A stretch of DNA of 64,000 bases from Kitasatospora viridis (GTDB lineage: Bacteria > Actinomycetota > Actinomycetes > Streptomycetales > Streptomycetaceae), in contig NZ_VIWT01000005.1 in NCBI RefSeq assembly GCF_007829815.1, positions 1 to 64,000 of the forward strand, read 5' to 3'. This document shows, piece by piece, positions 1 to 8,713 of this stretch; within the stretch, counting starts at the first letter, position 1; every line of letters begins with the position of its first letter. The notes under the pieces were generated by a model that was given only the letters and a program-made list of their open reading frames with translations, made no database searches and had not been told where the DNA came from. The translations under genes and the position numbers were made by a program.

Positions 1-66
1 ACCACCCATCGTGGCGGTGGCGCTGAGCGTTGGTCCGTGCGCGTCCACGGCGCGGGGCGCCGGTGA

Positions 67-282
67 AGGCAATGGGAGGCGGAGTTCACCTGCCCCTGTT
101 GCGGCGGGGGTTGGGCCCGGGACGAGCTGCACGACGCTCTGTTCACGCTCCCGCCAAGGGCCGCGAGTGAACTCCGGGGGCAAGTCGAGCGCCTGGCAGT
201 GGTGCTCCCAGGTTCTGTACCGCGATGCTGCCGGTTCCGGGAACGACGCGGCGGTGCGGATCGGTTAGGGGCTAGCGTCTGA
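67..282 (+). pseudogene. possible remnant of small Cys-rich ORF
   Basis: This frame is open from a stop at 64-66 to a TGA at 280-282. It reads a Cys-rich CPCCGGGW motif followed by an amphipathic stretch (RDELHDALFTLPPRAASELR) resembling small Cys-rich proteins seen beside actinobacterial genes. No usable start codon precedes the motif and the C-terminal third is low in recognisable character, so it looks truncated or frameshifted, or may not be a gene. Nothing else was seen in positions 1-312. Confidence 0.25.
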
Positions 283-312
283 TGCACTGTCACGGCGTGC
301 TGGGGAGCGGGG

Positions 313-3300
313 ATGGCGGGCGGCGGAATCGAAGCCGCGGTCGGGTATGTATTCGCGTGGCTGGTGCGCGAGGCCGAGCGGGTGAGTGCGGGGGTGAGCG
401 GTGGGCCGGATGCTGCCCTGGGACGCCTACACGAGCTGGTGGCGCGTGCGCTCGGGGCCGATCCCTCGCTGGCGCGGGCCGCACAGGAAGCCGGAGCCGG
501 GCTGGCCCGGCCGACCGAGCGAACCCGGCGCCGACTGGTTGACTCCCTGGAGGACGCCGCCGAACACGACCCCGCCTTCGCCCACGCCTTGGCGGCGCTG
601 ATCGAGCAATTGCGGGCCGATGACCCCGCCGCCGCAGGTGACGCGGCGGTCATGCCTGGCCGCGCCCCGGACGTCGCGGGCAGCGTGGCGATCACGGCAC
701 GCGACGGCGCCGTCGCTGCGTGGACGACGAACGGGACAATCGGATCCGCCCCAGCCCTGTCGGCCGGGGTTGATGCCGTCCCTGCCGGCCCGACCGGGCC
801 TAGCGCCGGCGTTGGCCAGCCAACCGGATCGGGCCAGCGGACGGTGCTGGTCATCAACGCGGTCGGCTACGGAGGCGTCGCGGCCGGTTCGATCGGCCAG
901 CTCGACCTGCACCAGCACCGTCACGAGTACGCCGCCCCGCGCGGCCCCGCCGCGTGGCCGCACCAGGTCGGTATCATCCCGCCCAAGGCGCGCTGGTTTC
1001 AGGCCCGGACCGAGATCGAGCACCTGAACCAGTTGCTGGCCGTCGACGGAACGATCGTCGCAGCCCCTGATCTCGCACCGTCGGAGATGCCCGCGGGTGG
1101 GGTGCTGGCGGGGATGGGTGGGGTCGGCAAGACCCAACTCGCCGCCCACTACGCCCGCACCACCTGGCAGCGCGGCGAGTTGGACCTGCTGGTTTGGATC
1201 ACCGCCACCGACCGCACCACCGTCGTAGCCGCCTACGCCCGGGCCTGCGCTGAGGTACTCGGCACTGCCCCGGACGACTCGGAGGTGGCAGCGCTTGGGT
1301 TCCTGGCCTGGCTGGAACCCAAGCGGGGGCAGCAAGTGTGCCGGTGGCTGGTAGTCCTGGACGACGTCGCCAACCCCGGCGACCTGCGGGGCCTGTGGCC
1401 CCCCGTCAGCGCACACGGCCGCACCGTCGTCACCACTCGCGGCCGGCACACCGCCCTGACCGAAGGCGGCCGGATCCGGCTGGAGGTCGGCCTGTTCACC
1501 CCCGAACAGGCTCTGGCCTACCTCACCAACTCATTGGCAGACCGCGCCCGCCACGAACCCGAGGACGAACTCGCCGCCCTGGCCGAAGACCTGGGCCGTC
1601 TGCCGCTGGCACTGTCCCAGGCCGCCGCCTACATCCTCGACATCCGCACCAGCATCACCGCCTACCGGGAACTGCTCGCCGACCGCACCCAGGCCCTCGC
1701 GGACGCCGCCCCCGACACCCTGCCCGACAGCCAGACCCACACCGTGGCCGCCGCCTGGACCCTGTCCATCGACCACGCCGACACCCAACGCCCCACCGGC
1801 CTGGCACGCCCCCTCCTCCACCTCCTTTCCCACCTTGACCCCAACGCCATCCCCACCACCATCCTCACCAGCCCACCCATCCTGGCCCATCTGACCGTTC
1901 GCCTCGCCGAAAGCAGCGCAGTTGCCGACGGCGGTGCCGGAACGCGTGGTGGTGCGAGTCCGAAGGTCACAGCGAGGCAGGTCGAGCTGGCCCTGGCGAC
2001 GCTGCACCGACTAAGCCTGATCGACCACGACCCTGACGGCGATCCACATCCCGTCGTACGTGTCCACCAGTTGATCCAGCGCTCTGTCTGCGACACCCTC
2101 ACCCCCCAGCAGCACCACCAGGCGGCCTGCACGGCGGCAGACGGTCTCCTGGCCGTGTGGCCCAGGATCGAGCGCAACACCGCCCTGGTCGCCGCGCTGC
2201 GCGCCAACGCCACTGCGCTCACCAGAGGTGCCGAAGACGTGCTCCACCATCCCGATGCGCACACCGTGCTGTATCGGGTGGGGTCCAGTCTCGGTGAGGC
2301 TGGCCAGGTCGCCGCTGCGCGCGATCACTTCCAACGCCTCACCGGAACCACGACGCGGTTCCTGGGCCCTGACCATCCCCACACCCTCACCGCGCGGCAC
2401 GAGTTCGCGCGGTGGTGGGGGAAGGCGGGGGACGCGGCTGGCGCGGCCGCCGCCCTCACCGAACTGTTGAGTCATCGGATCCGAGTCCTGGGACCCGAGC
2501 ATCCCGACACCTTCACCACCCGACACGAGCTCGCCGACTGGCGAGGCCAGGCGGGAGACGCCGTCGGCGCCGCCACCGCCTTCATCGAACTGGCAGCCGA
2601 TCGGACCCGGGTCCTCGGTCCCGACCACCCTGACACCCTCACCACCCGAAACCAGATTGCCCGCTGGCGGGGGGAGGCGGGAGACGCCGCCGGCGCCGCC
2701 ACCGCCCTCGTGGCAATCCTGGACGACTTGGTCCGCGTCCTGGGGCCCGACGACCCAAACACCCTCGCCACCCGACACGAGCTCGCGCGTTGGCGGGGGA
2801 ACGCGGGGGATTCGGCTGGTGCGGCAACCGCCCTCACGGAACTCTTGGACGACATGGTCCGAGTGTTGGGCCCCGACCACCCCAGCACCCTCGGTACCCG
2901 ACTCAACATCGCTGTTGTGCGGCGGCTGGTGGGGGATTCGGCTGGTGCGGCAACCGCCCTCACGGAACTCTTGGACGACATGGTCCGAGTCCTCGGCCCC
3001 GACCACCCCCACACCCTCCGGGCTCGACACACCCGCGCGTACTGGCGGGGGCAAGGGGATGCGGCCAATGCTGTGCCCGCCTTCATCGACCTCGTCAACG
3101 ACATGGTCCGAGTCCTCGGCCCCGACCACCCCCACACCCTCCATGCCCGTAGGGACCTCGCCAACAAGCGGGGGGAAGCGGGGAGCGCAGCGGACGCCGC
3201 GCTCGCCTTCGCCGAACTGCTGGACGACCAGATCCGGATCCTGGGGCCCGACCACCCCAGAACTCTCAGCACTCAACACAACTTCGCCCACTGGCGAGGG

Positions 3301-3456
3301 GAGGCAGGGAACGCGACGGGCGCCGCTTCCACCTTCGCCGAACTTCTGAACGCCCAGATCCGGATCCTGGGACCCGACCACCCCGACACCCTCACCACCC
3401 AGAGCAACCTCACCTACTGGCGCAGGCGCAGGCAGGAACGCGGCTTCTGGCGCTAA
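313..3456 (+). CDS. NB-ARC ATPase with nine C-terminal TPR repeats
   Basis: The 1047-residue protein is a STAND-type NTPase. Residues 1-260 are a variable effector/linker region. A P-loop (GMGGVGKTQLA, about 266-278) and a Walker B (WLVVLDDV, about 343-350) mark the NB-ARC domain. From about residue 675 to the end lie nine TPR units of about 42 residues, each with an LGPDHPxTLxTR core as in kinesin-light-chain-type TPRs. STAND proteins act as nucleotide-gated switches; the ligand and effector function are unknown. The ATG has GGGGAG 5 nt upstream. The TPR units are nearly identical in DNA (126-bp period), so copy number may vary between strains and may be hard to assemble. It stands alone on the plus strand, and its stop overlaps the end of a transposase fragment on the other strand. 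Confidence 0.85.
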   Translation: MAGGGIEAAVGYVFAWLVREAERVSAGVSGGPDAALGRLHELVARALGADPSLARAAQEAGAGLARPTERTRRRLVDSLEDAAEHDPAFAHALAALIEQLRADDPAAAGDAAVMPGRAPDVAGSVAITARDGAVAAWTTNGTIGSAPALSAGVDAVPAGPTGPSAGVGQPTGSGQRTVLVINAVGYGGVAAGSIGQLDLHQHRHEYAAPRGPAAWPHQVGIIPPKARWFQARTEIEHLNQLLAVDGTIVAAPDLAPSEMPAGGVLAGMGGVGKTQLAAHYARTTWQRGELDLLVWITATDRTTVVAAYARACAEVLGTAPDDSEVAALGFLAWLEPKRGQQVCRWLVVLDDVANPGDLRGLWPPVSAHGRTVVTTRGRHTALTEGGRIRLEVGLFTPEQALAYLTNSLADRARHEPEDELAALAEDLGRLPLALSQAAAYILDIRTSITAYRELLADRTQALADAAPDTLPDSQTHTVAAAWTLSIDHADTQRPTGLARPLLHLLSHLDPNAIPTTILTSPPILAHLTVRLAESSAVADGGAGTRGGASPKVTARQVELALATLHRLSLIDHDPDGDPHPVVRVHQLIQRSVCDTLTPQQHHQAACTAADGLLAVWPRIERNTALVAALRANATALTRGAEDVLHHPDAHTVLYRVGSSLGEAGQVAAARDHFQRLTGTTTRFLGPDHPHTLTARHEFARWWGKAGDAAGAAAALTELLSHRIRVLGPEHPDTFTTRHELADWRGQAGDAVGAATAFIELAADRTRVLGPDHPDTLTTRNQIARWRGEAGDAAGAATALVAILDDLVRVLGPDDPNTLATRHELARWRGNAGDSAGAATALTELLDDMVRVLGPDHPSTLGTRLNIAVVRRLVGDSAGAATALTELLDDMVRVLGPDHPHTLRARHTRAYWRGQGDAANAVPAFIDLVNDMVRVLGPDHPHTLHARRDLANKRGEAGSAADAALAFAELLDDQIRILGPDHPRTLSTQHNFAHWRGEAGNATGAASTFAELLNAQIRILGPDHPDTLTTQSNLTYWRRRRQERGFWR

Positions 3457-3650
3457 TAGGATCCATCCGGTCGGTCACTGCGGAGCCAGCTGGCGAGGGC
3501 TGCTGCGCTAACGGTGCCAAGGTGGCTGTGTCCACGTTCGTCGTATCGGGTCGCGACGGCTCTGGTGTGCTTGAGGTTGTTGATGGCCCGTTCGACGGTG
3601 TCGCGCTTCTTGTACCGCTCCTCGTCGAAGTCCGGCGGCTGCCCGCCGCG
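3453..3650 (-). pseudogene. C-terminal fragment of an IS5-type transposase
   Basis: The minus strand reads ERYKKRDTVERAINNLKHTR followed by AVATRYDERGHSHLGT, the C-terminal signature of IS5/DDE transposases (Y-K-x-R-x-x-V-E-R, then R-x-x-A-T-R-Y-D). Only about 65 residues remain; sequence before about 3650 no longer resembles a transposase, and no N-terminal catalytic region or terminal inverted repeats are visible. It is therefore a decayed insertion remnant. Its TAG overlaps the TAA of the NB-ARC/TPR gene by a few bases, so the insertion may mark that gene's original 3' boundary. Confidence 0.7.
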
Positions 3651-3675
3651 TGAGCTTTGCGCAGCGGGCCCTATC

Positions 3676-3695
3676 GTTTCGCGTGTACGCGAAAC
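3676..3695. promoter_or_regulatory. perfect 20-bp palindromic operator candidate
   Basis: GTTTCGCGTGTACGCGAAAC has two 9-bp arms around a 2-bp centre. It lies 28 bp upstream of the ATG of the ArsR-like regulator at 3724, a normal position for an autoregulatory operator. That the downstream protein binds it is inference. Confidence 0.55.
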
Positions 3696-3723
3696 ATCCC
3701 TGGGGCGCGCGACGGAGGTTCCG

Positions 3724-4713
3724 ATGGGCTGGTGGCAGATCGACGCCGACACACTCGCGGGCAGCCGATTCGTCGTTTCGCCCCTGAGTGAAACGACAGC
3801 GGCCCTCAAGGCGCTGCACCTCGGGCAGGCCGCGAACCCCGGAGAGCGGGAGTGGCTGACGGCCCACCAACCCCGCTACCGGGAACGGATCGCCGCAGAC
3901 CCCGTGGCCGCGGCGCTGGTGCGGGGCGGGCTCGGCGGATCGTGGAACGCCACCTTCCTCACGCCCACCCCGGAACGCAGCGAGCGGGCCTTCACCACCG
4001 AGCTCGACCGGATCGCCCGGACCGACCCCGGAACCGCCCGGGCCGACCTGGCCGAGGCACTGCGCGGGCCGCTCCCGCCCGTACTCGACCGGGACGACCT
4101 GCCCGGCCGGGCCGCCGACCTGCTGCACTGGGTCTGGCAGACCACCGTGCTGCCCGACTGGCCCCGGCGGCGGCGGATCATCGAGTCCGACATCCTGGCC
4201 CGCACCACCCGGCTCGCCCAGGGCGGCTGGGAGTCGGCGCTGGACGGGCTGCGCCACGGCATGCGCTGGCTCGGCGCCAGCCGGCTGCGGATCACCCTGC
4301 GCGACCAGGAACCGCGCGACCTCGACGGCACCGCGCTGCTGCTCGTCCCGGTGACGCCCGGTCAGGGCTGGTTCGCCTGGGACGACCAGCGCCACGCCAT
4401 CGTCTACCCCGCCGGCGGCGTGCTCGCCGAGCCCGCGAACCCGTCCGGCACCGATGCCGGGGCCGACGGCCAGGTCCTCGCCCGGCTGGTCGGCCCCACC
4501 CGGGCCCGGATCCTGCTGCTGCTGGCCGACCCGCTGAGCACCACCCACCTGGTGGCCGTCACCGGCCAGGGCCTCGGCTCGGTCGGCAACCACCTGCGGG
4601 TGCTGCTGGACGCGGGCCTGCTGCGCCGCCGCCGGACCGGCCGGGTGGTGCTCTACGCCCGCACCGAGCTGGGTGAAGCGCTGGTGGCCGGGGCAGCCAC
4701 GCCGACCGGCTGA
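3724..4713 (+). CDS. ArsR-like winged-helix transcriptional regulator (DUF5937-type)
   Basis: The 329-residue protein has a long N-terminal ligand/dimer region (about 1-230) and a C-terminal winged helix (about 240-315: PTRARILLLLADPLSTTHLV, then a recognition helix GLGSVGNHLRVLLDAGLLRR and a wing). This two-part layout is common in actinobacterial ArsR-type repressors with an N-terminal DUF5937 domain. ATG at 3724 is preferred because the reading frame upstream runs through transposase remnant DNA and because a palindrome sits just upstream. It lies 234 bp before a peptide-type ABC importer on the same strand and may control it; the ligand is unknown. Confidence 0.7.
   Translation: MGWWQIDADTLAGSRFVVSPLSETTAALKALHLGQAANPGEREWLTAHQPRYRERIAADPVAAALVRGGLGGSWNATFLTPTPERSERAFTTELDRIARTDPGTARADLAEALRGPLPPVLDRDDLPGRAADLLHWVWQTTVLPDWPRRRRIIESDILARTTRLAQGGWESALDGLRHGMRWLGASRLRITLRDQEPRDLDGTALLLVPVTPGQGWFAWDDQRHAIVYPAGGVLAEPANPSGTDAGADGQVLARLVGPTRARILLLLADPLSTTHLVAVTGQGLGSVGNHLRVLLDAGLLRRRRTGRVVLYARTELGEALVAGAATPTG
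3772..3797. promoter_or_regulatory. second inverted repeat inside the regulator gene
   Basis: GTCGTTTC and GAAACGAC are perfect 8-bp arms separated by 10 bp. They lie within codons 17-25 of the regulator gene, centred about 99 bp downstream of the upstream palindrome and sharing its CGTTTC/GAAACG core. It may be an auxiliary operator; chance within coding sequence is not excluded. Confidence 0.3.
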
Positions 4714-4947
4714 GCCGGCGGCCCGTCCGCCTGATCGCCCGCCGTACCTCCCGTCGCTCTTGCCCACTCCCACACCTGGCATCACGTCAGATCACCGAAT
4801 GTGTCCCAGGATTGCGGCTGCATGGCAGTCGTCCGCACCCGCTTGACCCCTCTTCGACCGCGCCAGCAGAGTTCACGGCATGTCCCTGGCGAGTGAGCTT
4901 CCCGGATGTCCGGACGCCCCGCCGGTCCCACCGTTCGAGAGGCCGTC

Positions 4948-6648
4948 ATGAGGAAGCGCAGGGCCGTTGCCACGGTTGCCGGGTTCGTGTTGGTCAGCGG
5001 GCTGGCCACCGCCTGTGGTGGTACGGCCTCCGGGTCGGCCGGCGGTGCGTTCGACCCCGCGCACTGCCAGGGCGGCACGCTGACCGTGCTGGCGCACGCC
5101 GGGCAGGGCAAGTTCGACCCGGCCGAGCTGTACACCTCCGGCGGCGGCCGGGTGCCCACGCTGGTCTTCCGCACCCTCACCACCCGGGACCACACCGCCC
5201 AGGGCCCGGCCAGCGCCAAGGTGGTGCCCGACTTGGCCACGGACACCGGCGAGCCCAGCCAGGACGCCACCGTCTGGACCTACCACCTCAAGCCGGGGCT
5301 GAAGTTCGAGGACGGCACCCCGATCAAGGCGGCGGACATCAAGTACGGCATCGAGCGCTCGTTCGCCCCCGAGCTGCCGGGCGGTCCGCCCTACCTGCGC
5401 GACTGGCTGGTCGGCGGCGCGACCTACCAGGGCCCGTTCAAGGGGGCCGAGCTGCCCTCCATCGAGACACCGGACGACAGCACCCTGGTCTTCCACCTGA
5501 CCAAGCCCGAGGGCGACTTCCCCTTCCTGGCCACCGCCACCCAGTTCGCCCCGGTGCCCAAGGACAAGGACACCGGCACCGACTACCAGAAGCACCCGAT
5601 CTCCTCGGGGCCGTACAAGGTGGTCAGCAACGACAGCGGCAAGTCGATCGTGCTGGAACGCAACCCGTACTGGTCCAGGAGCGTCGACGACCAGCGCCTC
5701 GCCTGCCCGGACCGGATCGTCTACACCTCGGGCCTGGACCCGGCCGTGGTCAACCAGCGGCTGGTCGCCAGCAGCGGTGACGACGCCCGGGCGGTCAGCG
5801 GCGACGTGGACATCGACGCCAGCGTGCTGGCCCGGCTGAACGGCGACCCCGGGCTCAAGTCCCGCGTCGCCACCGGCTACTTCGGCGACACCAACTACCT
5901 GGCCTTCAACCCGAACGTGAAGCCGTTCGACAACCCGGCGGTGCGCCAGGCCATCTCCTACGCGGTGGACCGCCAGGCGGTGATCAACGCGGTGGGCGGC
6001 AGCGCCGTCGCCAAGCCGGCCACCACCTTCCTGCCCGACCAGCCGGCCTTCGGCTACACCCCCTACGACTACTTCCCGGGCGGCCCGAACGGCGATCCTG
6101 ACAAGGCCAAGCAGCTGCTGGCCCAGGCCGGTTACCCGAACGGCCTGACCATCACGCTCAGCCACAGCGTCGCGGGCAGCGGCAACGGGCCGGCCGTGGC
6201 GGCGGCCGTGCAGCAGGCGCTGGCCAAGGCCGGCATCACGGTCAAGCTGGACGGCTCGTCCTCCGACGACGACTACCAGACCAAGACCCAGACGCCCGCC
6301 ACCGAACCCGGTTTCTTCCTCGCCGGCTGGGGCGCCGACTGGCCGTCGGGCGGGCCGTTCCTCGCCCCGATCTTCGACGGCCGGCAGATCCTCCCCGAGG
6401 GCAACTTCAACTCCGCCCAGCTGAACGACCCCCAGGTGAACGCCGCGATCGACGCCGCCAACCGGCTCACCGACCCGGCCCAGGCCGAGGCCGCCTGGGG
6501 CGCGCTCGACGCGCAGCTCGGCAAGCAGGCGTGGACGGTGCCGCTCTACCACCCGGTCTACAAGCGGCTGATCGGAAAGGACGTCAAGAACGCCTACGTC
6601 AGCGACTGGACCGGGGTGTACGACCTGTCCCGCATCTCGGTGAAGTGA
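4948..6648 (+). CDS. ABC importer substrate-binding lipoprotein (SBP family 5)
   Basis: The 566-residue protein is an extracytoplasmic solute-binding protein of the peptide/nickel class (SBP_bac_5), the membrane-anchored receptor of the importer encoded downstream. A charged start (MRKRR), a hydrophobic segment and a lipobox-like LATAC ending at Cys23 mark a lipoprotein signal. Family features include WTYHLKPGLKFEDGTPIKAADI near residue 110 and the later AVRQAISYAVDR block. ATG at 4948 is chosen because it starts directly at the signal peptide; the frame is open 42 nt further upstream. The next gene overlaps its stop. The family is known for oligopeptides, but the ligand here cannot be read from sequence. 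Confidence 0.88.
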   Translation: MRKRRAVATVAGFVLVSGLATACGGTASGSAGGAFDPAHCQGGTLTVLAHAGQGKFDPAELYTSGGGRVPTLVFRTLTTRDHTAQGPASAKVVPDLATDTGEPSQDATVWTYHLKPGLKFEDGTPIKAADIKYGIERSFAPELPGGPPYLRDWLVGGATYQGPFKGAELPSIETPDDSTLVFHLTKPEGDFPFLATATQFAPVPKDKDTGTDYQKHPISSGPYKVVSNDSGKSIVLERNPYWSRSVDDQRLACPDRIVYTSGLDPAVVNQRLVASSGDDARAVSGDVDIDASVLARLNGDPGLKSRVATGYFGDTNYLAFNPNVKPFDNPAVRQAISYAVDRQAVINAVGGSAVAKPATTFLPDQPAFGYTPYDYFPGGPNGDPDKAKQLLAQAGYPNGLTITLSHSVAGSGNGPAVAAAVQQALAKAGITVKLDGSSSDDDYQTKTQTPATEPGFFLAGWGADWPSGGPFLAPIFDGRQILPEGNFNSAQLNDPQVNAAIDAANRLTDPAQAEAAWGALDAQLGKQAWTVPLYHPVYKRLIGKDVKNAYVSDWTGVYDLSRISVK

Positions 6649-7727
6649 CGGCGCCCCGGATGGACCCGACCAGCCCCACCAGCCCTATCAGCACCACTAC
6701 CCCCACCGGCCGCACCCGCTGGCAGCGCCTGCGCGCCGACCGGTCGGCCACCGCCGGCCTGGTGCTCGCCCTGCTCCTGGTGCTGATCGCCGTCGCCGCC
6801 CCGCTGATCTGCGCGATCGAGGGCCAGAACCCGACCGAGTACCACAACGCCCTGCTCGACTCGGCCACCGGCGGCGTGCCGATCGGTGGCATGGGCGGGG
6901 CGAGCGGGCGGCACTGGCTGGGCGTTGAGCCGGGCACCGGGCGCGACCTGCTGGCCCGGCTGGTCTACGGCGCGCAGATCTCGCTCGGCGTGGCGATCGG
7001 CGCCACCGCCGTGCAGGTCGGCCTCGGCGTGCTGCTCGGCCTCGCGGCCGGCCTCGGCAACCGGGTGGTGGACACCGTGCTCGGCCGCGCGATGGACCTG
7101 GTGCTGGCCTTCCCCGGACTGGTCTTCGCGATCTCGCTGCTCGCCGTGGTCCCGGCCGGCTTCCCGCGACCGGTGCTGCTGGTCCTGGTGCTCGGCGTGC
7201 TGGGCTGGGGCGGCATCGCGCGGGTGGTCCGCGGCCAGGTGCTGACGCTGCGCGAGCTGGACCACGTGGCCGCCGCCAGGCTCGGCGGCGCGCGCGGCTG
7301 GCGGATCGCCCGCCGCGAGATCCTGCCCGCGCTCGGCGCACCCGTCATCACCTACGCCGCCCTGCTGCTGCCCTCCAACGTGACGGCGGAGGCCGGGCTC
7401 TCCTTCCTCGGGGTCGGCGTCCGCCCGCCGACCGCCTCCTGGGGCCAGATGCTCTCCTCCGCCACCACCTGGTACGTCGCCGACCCGGCCTTCGTGCTGC
7501 TCCCCGCCGCGCTGCTGTTCGCCACGGTGCTCGCCTTCACCCTGCTCGGAGAGGGCCTGCGGCGAGCCCTGGACCCCCGCTCCGCCCACCGTGTCGGCGC
7601 CCGGTCCCGGTCCACCGGCCGGACCCGGCCGACCGACCGCCCCCGCCCGTTCGGCCGGCCGCCGCGCGCGCTCGGCGCCGGCCCGCAGCTGCCGGACCGT
7701 CAGCCCGGGGACGGGGCGAGGGCGTGA
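6645..7727 (+). CDS. ABC transporter permease (DppC/OppC type)
   Basis: The 360-residue inner-membrane permease has a first transmembrane helix at about residues 33-55 (GLVLALLLVLIAVAAPLI), a periplasmic loop with the DppC-type HWLGVEPGTGRDLLARLVYG motif, and a BPD_transp_1 domain with the EAA-like loop (AARLGGARGWRIARREILP). The GTG at 6645 overlaps the lipoprotein stop as GTGA, indicating translational coupling; ATG at 6660 is an alternative. The C-terminal roughly 45 residues are Arg/Pro-rich and probably cytoplasmic. It pairs with the permease that follows. Confidence 0.85.
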   Translation: MTAPRMDPTSPTSPISTTTPTGRTRWQRLRADRSATAGLVLALLLVLIAVAAPLICAIEGQNPTEYHNALLDSATGGVPIGGMGGASGRHWLGVEPGTGRDLLARLVYGAQISLGVAIGATAVQVGLGVLLGLAAGLGNRVVDTVLGRAMDLVLAFPGLVFAISLLAVVPAGFPRPVLLVLVLGVLGWGGIARVVRGQVLTLRELDHVAAARLGGARGWRIARREILPALGAPVITYAALLLPSNVTAEAGLSFLGVGVRPPTASWGQMLSSATTWYVADPAFVLLPAALLFATVLAFTLLGEGLRRALDPRSAHRVGARSRSTGRTRPTDRPRPFGRPPRALGAGPQLPDRQPGDGARA

Positions 7728-8713
7728 TCCGCTTCCTGCTCCGACGCACCGTCAGCACCGCGCTGGTGCTGCTGGTCCTCTCCCTCGTCGTCTACCTGGT
7801 CTTCTACGCGGCCCCGCACGACCCGGCCCGGCTGGTCTGCGGCAAGGGGTGCGACCCGGCCCGGCTGGCCGTGGTGCGGCACAAGCTCGGCACCGACCGC
7901 CCGCTCTGGCAGCAGTACTGGGAGTTCCTGCGCGGCCTGGTCGTCGGGCGCACCTACGACGCGGGCAGCGACAGCACGCACTGCGCCGCGCCCTGCTTCG
8001 GCTGGTCCTTCCAGACCGACCAGCCGGTGCTCCCGATGATCACCCAGCGGCTGCCGGTGGACTGCTCGCTCGCGATCGGCGCCGCCGTGATCTGGCTGCT
8101 GCTCGGGGTCGGCGCGGGCACACTGGGCGCGCTGCGCCGCGGCCGGCTGCTGGACCGGGCGCTCACCGGGCTCACCCTCGCCGGGATCGCCTCGCCGGTC
8201 TTCCTCACCGGCCTGCTGCTGATGATGCTCTGCTGCGCCTACCTGCGCTGGCTCCCGTTCCCCTCCTACGTCCCGCTCACCCAGGACCCGGCGGGCTGGG
8301 CCGCCAACCTGGCCCTGCCGTGGTTCGCGCTGGCCCTGGTCTTCGCCGCCAACTACGCCCGGATGAGCCGGGGCCTGCTGCTGGAGACGCTGGCCGAGGA
8401 GCACATCCGCACCGTGCGCGCCTACGGGCTGACGGAGCGCCGGATCGTCGTCGGCCACGCGCTGCGCGGCGTGCTGACGCCGCTGATCACCATGCTCGCC
8501 AAGGACCTCGGCAGCCTGATCGGCAGCGCCCAGCTCACCGAGGCCGTCTTCGGCTTCGACGGCATGGCCCGGCTGCTGGTGGACGCGGTCAACCAGGTGG
8601 ACCTCCCGGTGGTGGTCGGCGTCACGCTGTTCGGCGCCTTCTTCATCGTGCTCGCCAACGCCGTCGCCGACGTGCTCTACGCCGTGGCCGATCCGAGGGT
8701 GGTCCTGCGATGA
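7724..8713 (+). CDS. ABC transporter permease (DppB/OppB type)
   Basis: The 329-residue permease starts with the family signature MIRFLLRRTVSTALVLLVLS and carries the BPD_transp_1 core (MSRGLLLETLAEEHIRTVRAYGLTERRIV, the EAA loop that docks on the ATPase) and a C-terminal helix ending VADVLYAVADPRV. DppC-type genes usually follow DppB-type genes; here the order is reversed (C-like before B-like). GTG at 7724 overlaps the previous gene by 4 nt (GTGA), so the cistrons are coupled. Two Cys-containing loops (CGKGCD, HCAAPCF) in the first periplasmic segment are an unusual detail. Confidence 0.85.
   Translation: MIRFLLRRTVSTALVLLVLSLVVYLVFYAAPHDPARLVCGKGCDPARLAVVRHKLGTDRPLWQQYWEFLRGLVVGRTYDAGSDSTHCAAPCFGWSFQTDQPVLPMITQRLPVDCSLAIGAAVIWLLLGVGAGTLGALRRGRLLDRALTGLTLAGIASPVFLTGLLLMMLCCAYLRWLPFPSYVPLTQDPAGWAANLALPWFALALVFAANYARMSRGLLLETLAEEHIRTVRAYGLTERRIVVGHALRGVLTPLITMLAKDLGSLIGSAQLTEAVFGFDGMARLLVDAVNQVDLPVVVGVTLFGAFFIVLANAVADVLYAVADPRVVLR

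Noticed and set aside
4873..6552. Long open frame on the minus strand opposite the lipoprotein gene
   Set aside because: Third-position GC bias in the plus-strand gene keeps the opposite frame open; the translation is low-complexity and has no domain.
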